Source: Alphaproteobacteria bacterium (GTDB taxonomy: Bacteria > Pseudomonadota > Alphaproteobacteria > Sphingomonadales > Sphingomonadaceae). Taken from it: 11,474 nt of DNA. Of this stretch, positions 6,104-11,474 are shown piece by piece. How positions within the stretch are numbered: position 1 is the first letter of the stretch; each line of letters opens with the position of its first letter. The notes under the pieces were generated by a model. It was not told where the DNA came from, ran no database searches, and saw nothing but the letters and a program-made list of their open reading frames with translations. Location: NCBI GenBank assembly GCA_018828205.1, contig JAHJWA010000188.1:1-11474 (forward strand), given 5' to 3'. The position numbers and the translations under genes are program-made.

Positions 6104-6478
6104 ATGTCCGCTGTCGATACGCGAAATCTGGATCGCGACAGCCTGTTCCTGATGGCGCAGATATCCTTCGACGGAAGGGCCGAATCGCTGCGCGGCAAGG
6201 TCCGCAACCTGTCGGCGGGCGGAATGATGGTCGAAGGCGAATTCGAGGTCGAACGCGGCGCCCGCCTCACCGCCGAACTGCGCAACATCGGCAAGGTGAA
6301 GGGCAATGTCGCCTGGGTCCAGGGTTCGCGCATCGGCGTGGCCTTCGATGCGGAAATCGATCCCAAGCTCGCGCGCGCGCCGGTGGGCACCAAGGGGTCC
6401 GAAGTGCCTTCCTTTGCGCGCCCGGCGCTCGACGCGCCCAAATACGACGGCCCAGGGCGCAACATCCGCCGCATCTGA
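6104..6478 (+). CDS. PilZ-domain protein, predicted c-di-GMP binder
   Basis: A 124-residue single PilZ domain. The c-di-GMP-binding signature appears as RxxxR (R7 and R11 in 'RNLDR') and NxSxxG (N35, S37, G40 in 'NLSAGGM'), followed by the beta-barrel strands 'LTAELRNIGKVKGNVAWVQGSRIGVAF'. The C-terminal 40 residues (DPKLARAPVGTKGSE onwards) are a polar, probably flexible tail. Proteins of this type, with 'RDSLFLMA' before the barrel, are familiar from sphingomonads; their targets are unknown to me. The ATG has AGGA ten bases upstream. It lies 136 bp after dksA in the same direction. Confidence 0.87.
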   Translation: MSAVDTRNLDRDSLFLMAQISFDGRAESLRGKVRNLSAGGMMVEGEFEVERGARLTAELRNIGKVKGNVAWVQGSRIGVAFDAEIDPKLARAPVGTKGSEVPSFARPALDAPKYDGPGRNIRRI

Positions 6479-6518
6479 CCCCGCGTGAAGCTTGCTGCTG
6501 ACGCGCCAGCGACCACCT

Positions 6519-6524
6519 GCTAGG
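6519..6524 (+). promoter_or_regulatory. Possible -10 element (GCTAGG) for the substrate-binding protein gene
   Basis: GCTAGG ends 14 bases before the ATG at 6539, in a 60-bp gap with no Shine-Dalgarno. If it is a -10 box, the transcript would start only a few bases before the ATG. No convincing -35 lies at 16-18 bp. Tentative. Confidence 0.22.
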
Positions 6525-6538
6525 CCTCGGCGCCGATC

Positions 6539-7999
6539 ATGCGCGCCTTTCTCGCCTCCCTCCTTCCCATCGCGCTGGCCGCTTGCAACGCGAGCCAGGA
6601 CGATGGCGTGACCGATGTCGCGATCATCGGCACTGAACAGGGGCTCTACACGGACGGTCTGCGGCTCCCCTTCGAAGGCCAGCACCTGCGCGCCGCGACC
6701 CGCCAGGGTCTGGTCGCGCTCGACGAGCAGGGTCAGGTCGTGCCGGCCATCGCCGAACGCTGGATCGTGACCGACGATGGCCAGAGCTACATCTTCCGCA
6801 TCCGCGAGTTCGACTTTCCCGATGGCACGCGGCTGACCGCGCAGAGGGTACGCGCCTCGCTCGACCGGACCCGCGCCAGGCTCGAGGGCACCACCATGGG
6901 GCTCGATCTCGCCAAGATCCGCGACATCCGCGCGATGACCGGGCGCGTGGTCGAAATCCGCCTCCACAGCCCGATGCCCGACCTGTTGCAATTGCTCGCG
7001 CAGCCCGAAATGGGGCTGGTGCTGGGCGAGGCGGAGGTCGGGCCGATGCGCTTTACCCGCGACGGCGCGGCCGCCGATCTCACCCCTTTGCGGCCCGAGC
7101 AGCGCGGTCTTCCCCAGCAACCCGACTGGGACGAAGCGGTCCACCCGCTGCGGGTCTATGCGGTCGATGCAAGCGAGGCGACCGAAGGCTTCTCCTCGGG
7201 CCGCTACGATCTTGTGCTCAACGGCCGGCTGGTCGATCTGCCGCTGGCGGATGTCGGCGCGCTGGCGCGGGGCACCATCCGCTTCGATTCCACCCAGGGG
7301 CTGTTCGGTCTCGACATCCGCCGTGCCAACGGCTTCCTGAGCGCGCCGACCAATCGCGAGGCGCTTTCGATGGCGCTCGACCGCCCCGCGCTGATCGAGC
7401 CCTTCAACATCGGCGGCTGGATTCCGACCACCCGCGTGGTCGCGCCCGGCCTGCCCAATGACGACGGCTCGGTCCCCGAACGCTGGATCGCGCTGTCGAT
7501 CGAGGAGCGCCGCGCCGAGGCGACCCGGCGGGTCGCGGCATGGGAGGCGCAGAACGATGCCGAGGTGTCGCTGCGCCTCGCGCTGCCCGATGGCCCGGGC
7601 TCCGACATATTGTTCGACCAGCTGGCGGCGCAATATGGCGAGATCGGGGTTGCGCTGGTGCGCGTCGGGATGGGCGATCGCAGCGAGCTGGCGCTGCGCG
7701 ACCGGGTGGCGCGCTACGCCGGGGCGCGCTGGTTCCTCAACCAGTTCAATTGCGAGGTCTCGCGCGCGCTGTGTTCGCCCGATGTGGATTTCCTCGTCGA
7801 ACTGGCGGTCGAATCGCGCGATCCGATCGAGCAGCTGAGCTATCTCGCCGAGGCCGAAACCGCCTTCGCCGCCTTCAACGGATATATCCCGATCGGGGCG
7901 CCGATCCGCTGGTCGCTGGCGCGCGCCGAGGTCGTCGGTTTCTCCGAGAATCCATGGAACTTCCACCCCTTGTTCCCGCTTTCGCGCGCGCCCATGTAA
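6539..7999 (+). CDS. ABC transporter substrate-binding lipoprotein, SBP family 5
   Basis: A 486-residue periplasmic binding protein of the oligopeptide/nickel-binding (SBP_bac_5) type. The N-terminus is a short hydrophobic signal ending in the lipobox L13-A-A-C16, so it should be a lipoprotein anchored at C16. Family hallmarks are the early 'LVALDEQGQVVPAIAERWIVTDDGQSYIFRIREFDFPDGTRLTAQRVRASLDR' and the mid-protein 'GLFGLDIRRANGFLSAPTNREALSMALDRPALI'. Ligand specificity cannot be read. No permease or ATPase gene is next to it, which is unusual, since these proteins are normally encoded with their transporter. No Shine-Dalgarno precedes the ATG. The DUF4112 gene starts five bases after its stop. 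Confidence 0.87.
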   Translation: MRAFLASLLPIALAACNASQDDGVTDVAIIGTEQGLYTDGLRLPFEGQHLRAATRQGLVALDEQGQVVPAIAERWIVTDDGQSYIFRIREFDFPDGTRLTAQRVRASLDRTRARLEGTTMGLDLAKIRDIRAMTGRVVEIRLHSPMPDLLQLLAQPEMGLVLGEAEVGPMRFTRDGAAADLTPLRPEQRGLPQQPDWDEAVHPLRVYAVDASEATEGFSSGRYDLVLNGRLVDLPLADVGALARGTIRFDSTQGLFGLDIRRANGFLSAPTNREALSMALDRPALIEPFNIGGWIPTTRVVAPGLPNDDGSVPERWIALSIEERRAEATRRVAAWEAQNDAEVSLRLALPDGPGSDILFDQLAAQYGEIGVALVRVGMGDRSELALRDRVARYAGARWFLNQFNCEVSRALCSPDVDFLVELAVESRDPIEQLSYLAEAETAFAAFNGYIPIGAPIRWSLARAEVVGFSENPWNFHPLFPLSRAPM

Positions 8000-8004
8000 A
8001 GCCG

Positions 8005-8427
8005 ATGCAACCCAACGATCCCAAGCGCCCGATCCCGATGGGGATGGACCTGCCCACCGGCACCGACCCGGTTTCGATCCGCCGCAGGGTCGAGGCGCTC
8101 GAGCAGATTCTCGAACGCAGCTTCCGGATCCCGGGGGTGAACTATCCGGTGGGGCTCGACGCGATCGTCGGGCTGGTGCCCGTGGTGGGCGATCTGATCA
8201 CCGCGGCGATGGGGGCTTACATCGTCTGGGAGGGCAAGAATCTCGGCATGCCCAAGTGGAAGCTGTGGCGGATGGCGGGCAATGTCGCGGTCGACACCGC
8301 GCTGGGCGCGGTGCCGCTGGTCGGCGACGCCTTTGACCTCGTGTTTCGCTCCAACACCCGCAATCTGCGTATCATCCGCAAGCATCTCGACAAGCACCAC
8401 CCTGCGGCGCGCGTGATCGACGGCTAG
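8005..8427 (+). CDS. DUF4112 domain protein, predicted membrane protein
   Basis: A 140-residue protein of unknown function. Two hydrophobic segments carry the same G-x-V-P-x-V-G-D motif: 'GLVPVVGD' (56-63) within about 50-75, and 'GAVPLVGD' (101-108) within about 90-114. This suggests an internal duplication and a helical hairpin in the membrane. The N-terminal 20 residues are Pro-rich, a short helix (SIRRRVEALEQILERSFRIPG) precedes the first segment, and the C-terminus is basic (RNLRIIRKHLDKHH). The ATG at 8005 lies five bases after the substrate-binding protein stop, implying co-transcription; ATG 8038 is an alternative. No Shine-Dalgarno is clear. Confidence 0.85.
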   Translation: MQPNDPKRPIPMGMDLPTGTDPVSIRRRVEALEQILERSFRIPGVNYPVGLDAIVGLVPVVGDLITAAMGAYIVWEGKNLGMPKWKLWRMAGNVAVDTALGAVPLVGDAFDLVFRSNTRNLRIIRKHLDKHHPAARVIDG

Positions 8428-8463
8428 TTCCGCCCATGCCCGTTTCGTATCTGGCCGGTTCGC

Positions 8464-8469
8464 GCTAGG
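8464..8469 (+). promoter_or_regulatory. Possible -10 element (GCTAGG) for kynABU
   Basis: GCTAGG ends nine bases before the kynA ATG, in a 51-bp gap after the DUF4112 gene. There is no Shine-Dalgarno in front of kynA. The same hexamer occurs shortly before the substrate-binding protein gene. No good -35 was found. Tentative. Confidence 0.22.
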
Positions 8470-8478
8470 GCAGCGGGC

Positions 8479-9270
8479 ATGACCGGCGATGTAACCTATT
8501 CCTCCTATCTCGATCTCGACCGCATCCTCGCGGCGCAGCATCCCGCTTCCGATGCGCATGACGAGATGCTGTTCATCATCGTCCACCAGGCGAGCGAGCT
8601 GTGGCTCAAGCTGTGTCTCCACGAGCTGCAGGCCGCGCGCGACTGCATCGCCGCCGACGATCTGCGCCCCGCCTTCAAGATGCTGGCCCGCGTCGCGCGC
8701 GCGCAGGGACAGCTGATCCAGAGCTGGGACGTGCTCTCGACCATGACCCCGCACGATTATTCCACCCTGCGCCCGCATCTGGGCGGCTCCTCGGGGTTCC
8801 AGTCGGCGCAGTACCGGATGATGGAATTCCTGCTCGGCGGGCGCAATCCCGATATGGTCACCATGCATGAGGCGGTGCCGCAAGTGGCGGCGGAACTGCG
8901 CGCCGAGCTCGAGCGGCCGAGCATCTACGCCGCGGTGGTCCATTTGCTCGCGCGCCGCGGCTTCGACCTTCCGGCCGAGGTGCTGGAGCGCAACCACGGG
9001 CTCACCTGGGAGCATTCGCCGGCGCTCGAGGCGGTCTGGGCCGAGATCTACCGCAATCCGCTGGATTGCTGGGATCTCTACGAACTGGCCGAGAAGCTGG
9101 TCGATCTGGAATACCATTTCCAGCGCTGGCGCTTCGGCCATCTCAAGACGGTCGAGCGGATCATCGGCTTCAAGAAGGGCACCGGCGGCACGCCGGGCGT
9201 GCCCTATCTCGCGGGCGTGCTCAAACAGGCCTTCTTCCCCGAACTCCTCAGCGTCAGGACCGCGCTTTGA
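8479..9270 (+). CDS. kynA: Tryptophan 2,3-dioxygenase
   Basis: A heme enzyme that opens the indole ring of L-tryptophan with O2 to give N-formylkynurenine, the first step of the kynurenine pathway. At 263 residues it has the compact size of bacterial TDO. Using the Xanthomonas campestris enzyme as a guide, the key residues are all present: F32 and H36 in 'LFIIVHQASELWLK', R98 in 'TLRPHLGGSSGFQS', the proximal heme ligand H221 in 'RFGHLKTVERIIG', and T235 in 'KKGTGGTPGVPYL'. It is cytoplasmic. The ATG lies 51 bp after the DUF4112 gene and lacks a Shine-Dalgarno. Its TGA overlaps the TTG start of kynB by 4 bp, placing it first in a kynABU operon. Confidence 0.96.
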   Translation: MTGDVTYSSYLDLDRILAAQHPASDAHDEMLFIIVHQASELWLKLCLHELQAARDCIAADDLRPAFKMLARVARAQGQLIQSWDVLSTMTPHDYSTLRPHLGGSSGFQSAQYRMMEFLLGGRNPDMVTMHEAVPQVAAELRAELERPSIYAAVVHLLARRGFDLPAEVLERNHGLTWEHSPALEAVWAEIYRNPLDCWDLYELAEKLVDLEYHFQRWRFGHLKTVERIIGFKKGTGGTPGVPYLAGVLKQAFFPELLSVRTAL

Positions 9271-9908
9271 CCAGCTGGAAATCCGAACGCCGCCTGTGGG
9301 ACATCAGCCAGGTGCTGCGCCCCGGGCTCCCGGTCTGGCCGGGCGACACCGCCTTCGGTTTCCAGCGGAGCTGGAAGATGGAGGAGGGCTCGCCCGTCAA
9401 TGTCGGCCGGATGACGATGAGCACGCATTCGGGCACCCATGCCGACGCGCCGCTGCATTACGCCGCGGAGGGGCTCGACGCCGCCCGAATGGAACTCGAC
9501 CCCTATATCGGCACCTGTCTGGTGGTCGATGCACGCGGGGTGCGCGGCGCGGTCGATGTCGCCGATCTGCCCTCGATCGACAGCGCCGACCGCGTGCTGT
9601 TCCGCACCTGGGACGCCTTCCCGCATGACGAATGGCGCAGCGACTGGCTGCCGATCGCCCCTGAGACCATCGAATGGCTCGCGCTGCAGGGGGTCAAGCT
9701 GATCGGCACCGACGCCCCCTCGGTCGATCCGCAGGAGAGCAAGACCATGGCCGCGCACAAGGCCGTGCTCGAGCACGACATGCGCATTCTCGAAGGGCTG
9801 GTGCTCGATGACGTGCCCGAGGGCCGCTACGAGCTGATCGCGCTGCCGCTCAAGGTCGCGAACGGCGATGCCGGGCTGTGCCGCGCGGTGCTGAGGGCGC
9901 TCGCATGA
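9267..9908 (+). CDS. kynB: Kynurenine formamidase (arylformamidase), TTG start
   Basis: A 213-residue metal-dependent cyclase-type hydrolase that cleaves N-formylkynurenine to L-kynurenine and formate. The metal-binding motif H-x3-H-x-D is 'HSGTHAD' (H54, H58, D60), followed by 'APLHY' (H64). The other KynB signatures are 'VWPGDT' (23-28) and 'GTDAPSVDPQESKTMAAH' (147-164). The start is TTG at 9267, overlapping the kynA stop as TTGA. CAGGA seven bases upstream and the family-typical length both support it; no ATG occurs in frame before the conserved region. Its stop overlaps kynU by ATGA. Confidence 0.95.
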   Translation: MTSWKSERRLWDISQVLRPGLPVWPGDTAFGFQRSWKMEEGSPVNVGRMTMSTHSGTHADAPLHYAAEGLDAARMELDPYIGTCLVVDARGVRGAVDVADLPSIDSADRVLFRTWDAFPHDEWRSDWLPIAPETIEWLALQGVKLIGTDAPSVDPQESKTMAAHKAVLEHDMRILEGLVLDDVPEGRYELIALPLKVANGDAGLCRAVLRALA

Positions 9909-11143
9909 CCGACACAGAGCAGCGCGCGCGCGAACTCGACGCCGCCGACCCGCTGGCGGTTTATCGCGAGCGTTTCGTGCTCACCGAAGGCGTGATCTAT
10001 CTCGACGGCAATTCGCTCGGCATGCTGCCCAGGGCAACGCCGGCGCGGCTCGCCGAAGTGGTGGCGCAGGAATGGGGTCAGGACCTGATCCGCAGCTGGA
10101 ACAGCGCCGACTGGATATCCATGCCGCAGCGCATCGGCGGCAAGATCGCCCCGCTGATCGGCGCGCAGTCCCACGAGGTGATCGCCTGCGACAGCGTCTC
10201 GGTGAACCTGTTCAAGCTGATCGCCGCCGCGCTCGCGATGCAGGCCCAGAACGGGAAGCGGCGCAAGGTCATCCTCTCCGAGCCGGGCAATTTCCCCACC
10301 GATCTCTACATGATCGAGGGGCTCGAGCGCCAAGGTCTCGCCACCCGCCGGCTGGCGCCGCGCGAGCGCATCGCCGAAGCGCTTGATGAGGATGTCGCGC
10401 TGCTGCTGCTGACCCAGACGCATTACAAGACCGGCGAATTGTTCGACATGGCGGCGCTGACCCGCGCCGCGCACGAAGCCGGCGCGCTGGTGCTGTGGGA
10501 CCTGTCGCATAGCTGCGGCGCCTTTCCCGTCGAACTCAACGCCTGCGGGGCCGATTTCGCGGTCGGCTGCGGCTACAAATATCTCAACGGCGGCCCGGGC
10601 GCGCCCGCCTTCGCCTTCGTTGCCGAGCGCCACCACGATGCGCTCCAGCAACCCTTGAGCGGCTGGATGGGCCACGCCGCGCCCTTCGCCTTCTCCGACG
10701 ATTACGCACCGGGCGCCGGGGTCGACCGGCTGCTGTGCGGTACCCCGCCGATCCTCGGCATGGCGGCGCTGGAGGTCGGGGTCGAGCTGATCGCCGAGAT
10801 CGGGGTGGACCGGCTCCACGCCAAATCGCAGGCGCTGTCGGAATTCTTCCGCACCTGTCTCGCCGCGCAGGGGCTGGATCTGGACCTCGTCAGCCCCACC
10901 GATCCGAGCAAACGCGGCAGCCAGCTCTCCTTCCGCCACCCCGAAGCCTATGCGCTCAGCCAAGCGCTGATCGCCCGCGGCGTGATCGGCGATTTCCGCG
11001 ACCCCGACATCCTCCGCCTCGGCTTCGCGCCGGCCTATCTGCGCTTCGCGGACATGGCCCAGGCGGCGCGGCATCTGGCGGAGGTGTTCGCGAGCGGCGA
11101 GTGGCAGCGACCGGAGTTCTCGCAGCGGGCGGCGGTCACCTAG
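9905..11143 (+). CDS. kynU: Kynureninase
   Basis: A 412-residue fold-type I PLP enzyme that hydrolyses L-kynurenine to anthranilate and L-alanine. The PLP lysine is K225 in 'GCGYKYLNGGPGAP', with Y224 before it and the pyridine-pairing aspartate D199 in 'VLWDLSHSCGAFPVEL'. Also visible are 'YLDGNSLGMLPRATP' at the N-terminus, 'SVSVNLFKL' (phosphate region), 'EPGNFPTDLYM' and 'GTPPILGMAALE'. Length and motifs match the bacterial enzyme throughout. GAGGG lies seven bases before the ATG, which overlaps the kynB stop. It is the last gene of kynABU; the products could feed anthranilate use or quinolone/catechol routes not seen in this window. The TAG is seven bases before the first downstream repeat copy. 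Confidence 0.96.
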   Translation: MTDTEQRARELDAADPLAVYRERFVLTEGVIYLDGNSLGMLPRATPARLAEVVAQEWGQDLIRSWNSADWISMPQRIGGKIAPLIGAQSHEVIACDSVSVNLFKLIAAALAMQAQNGKRRKVILSEPGNFPTDLYMIEGLERQGLATRRLAPRERIAEALDEDVALLLLTQTHYKTGELFDMAALTRAAHEAGALVLWDLSHSCGAFPVELNACGADFAVGCGYKYLNGGPGAPAFAFVAERHHDALQQPLSGWMGHAAPFAFSDDYAPGAGVDRLLCGTPPILGMAALEVGVELIAEIGVDRLHAKSQALSEFFRTCLAAQGLDLDLVSPTDPSKRGSQLSFRHPEAYALSQALIARGVIGDFRDPDILRLGFAPAYLRFADMAQAARHLAEVFASGEWQRPEFSQRAAVT

Positions 11144-11149
11144 CCCAAT

Positions 11150-11182
11150 TCGTCATTGCGAGCGAAGCGAAGCAATCCACGG
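11150..11182 (+). repeat. Dispersed palindromic-type repeat, copy A
   Basis: It begins TCGTCATTGCGAG, continues with the tandem GCGAAGCGAAGC and ends AATCCACGG. This family (CGTCATTGCGAG...GCAATCCA) is a dispersed intergenic repeat I recognise from many proteobacterial genomes. It starts seven bases after the kynU stop and can pair with copy B to form a long imperfect hairpin, which could also act as the kynABU 3' end. Confidence 0.85.
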
Positions 11183-11211
11183 CGGGAAGCGAGCCATCAG
11201 CGGGCGCCCCA

Positions 11212-11250
11212 CCATGGATGGCGTCGTCGCTGCGCTCCTCGCCATGACGA
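11212..11250 (-). repeat. Dispersed palindromic-type repeat, inverted copy B
   Basis: On the minus strand this reads TCGTCATGGCGAG, then a GAGCGCAGCGACGACG-type core, then CCATCCATGG. It matches copy A in reverse orientation with a somewhat longer core. TCGTCAT/ATGACGA, GCGAG/CTCGC and GCAATCCA/TGGATGGC pair across A and B with single mismatches, leaving a loop of about 30 bases. Confidence 0.85.
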
Positions 11251-11260
11251 AGGGATGCTA

Positions 11261-11278
11261 TGGTGGGTAAACCCACCA
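11261..11278. repeat. Perfect inverted repeat (hairpin) between repeat copies B and C
   Basis: TGGTGGG and CCCACCA form a perfect 7-bp stem around TAAA (8 bp if the flanking T/A pair of the loop is counted). It differs in sequence from the repeats on either side. There is no U-run, so it is not an obvious terminator. Confidence 0.7.
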
Positions 11279-11281
11279 CCC

Positions 11282-11315
11282 TCGTCATTGCGAGCGAAAG
11301 CGAAGCAATCCATGG
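11282..11315 (+). repeat. Dispersed palindromic-type repeat, copy C, fused to a gene start
   Basis: Direct orientation, like copy A: TCGTCATTGCGAG, core GCGAAAGCGAAGC with one extra A compared with copy A, then AATCCATGG. The final CCATGG contains the ATG (11312) of the GIY-YIG gene. Confidence 0.85.
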
Positions 11316-11474
11316 CCCGACACCGCCATTTCCAGCCCGCGGTCTACTTCATGGCCAATCACCGCAACGGCACGGTCTACTGCGGGGTGACCTCGGACCT
11401 GCCCAAGCGCGCCTGGCAGCACCGCGAGGGCGAGATCGAGGGCTTCACCCAGCGCTACGGGGGCAGGCGGCTGG
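11312..11474 (+). CDS. GIY-YIG nuclease family protein (COG2827 type), 5' part only
   Basis: The first 54 codons of a small single-domain GIY-YIG nuclease; the rest lies beyond the window. The signature is 'VYFMAN' (GIY strand, 11-16), then 'NGTVYCGVTSDLPKRAWQHREG', where 'VYCG' is the YIG strand (22-25) and R33 is the conserved catalytic arginine, followed by 'GFTQRYGGRRL'. Stand-alone proteins of this class are about 90-100 residues; the metal-binding glutamate expected in the second half cannot be checked here. The ATG at 11312 lies in the end of repeat copy C and has no clear Shine-Dalgarno. An in-frame ATG at 11255 would translate through the hairpin and the repeat (MLWWVNPPPSSLRAKAKQS before MARH). 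TTG 11288 is a third option. Family call secure; start and biological role open. Confidence 0.85.
   Translation, partial: MARHRHFQPAVYFMANHRNGTVYCGVTSDLPKRAWQHREGEIEGFTQRYGGRRL

Noticed and set aside
6065..7966. A 633-codon open frame on the minus strand opposite the PilZ and substrate-binding protein genes
   Set aside because: It is antisense to two convincing genes, its composition is low-complexity His/Arg/Ala/Gly, and no domain is recognisable. Long antisense frames are expected in GC-rich coding DNA.
7840..9141. A 433-codon minus-strand frame opposite DUF4112 and kynA
   Set aside because: It spans two real genes and the gap between them with no domain or start signal.
9827..11074. A 415-codon open frame on the minus strand opposite kynU
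   Set aside because: kynU has every catalytic residue on the plus strand; the antisense product resembles no family and mirrors the codon pattern of kynU.
11150..11315. CRISPR array
   Set aside because: Only three copies, one of them inverted, with unequal spacers and an internal palindromic core; this fits a dispersed intergenic repeat, not CRISPR.

Overview
The window looks like a chromosomal segment of a GC-rich alphaproteobacterium of the order Sphingomonadales, most likely Erythrobacteraceae. This rests on a Sphingomonas-type serine palmitoyltransferase paired with its own acyl carrier protein, a close DivK homologue, an alphaproteobacterial DksA that has lost most zinc-finger cysteines, a sphingomonad-style PilZ protein, and dense gene packing with many ATGA/TTGA stop-start overlaps. 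No phage, integron, CRISPR array, rRNA or tRNA gene was seen. The only mobile-looking DNA is at the right end.

Left block (1-1559, minus strand): spt (3' end cut by the window edge) is translationally coupled to a dedicated acyl carrier protein, giving the first step of sphingolipid synthesis. Further right is divK, a single-domain cell-cycle response regulator with a GTG start. About 57 bp separate divK from a divergent plus-strand operon.

Operon 1617-4899 (plus): DUF3572 protein, HAD-family hydrolase, RidA-family protein, glycerophosphodiester phosphodiesterase and a FemAB/GNAT-like N-acyltransferase. Every junction overlaps. The DUF3572 frame has no ATG, GTG or TTG before its conserved domain; the best-placed initiator is an ATT behind a GGGAGG ribosome-binding site.

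Middle block (4912-8427): a small Sel1-repeat protein (minus) is separated from dksA by a 258-bp divergent regulatory region. Then come a PilZ-domain protein, a lipoprotein-type family 5 ABC substrate-binding protein without visible transporter partners, and a DUF4112 membrane protein.

Right block (8479-11143): a complete, tightly overlapped kynA-kynB-kynU set converts L-tryptophan to anthranilate and L-alanine. All expected catalytic residues were found.

Right end (11144-11474): three copies of a palindromic-type repeat (two direct, one inverted), a separate perfect hairpin, and the 5' part of a GIY-YIG nuclease gene whose ATG lies inside the end of the third repeat. This repeat-nuclease arrangement is the most unusual thing in the window and may be a repeat/nuclease unit comparable in layout to REP-RAYT systems; that idea is inference.
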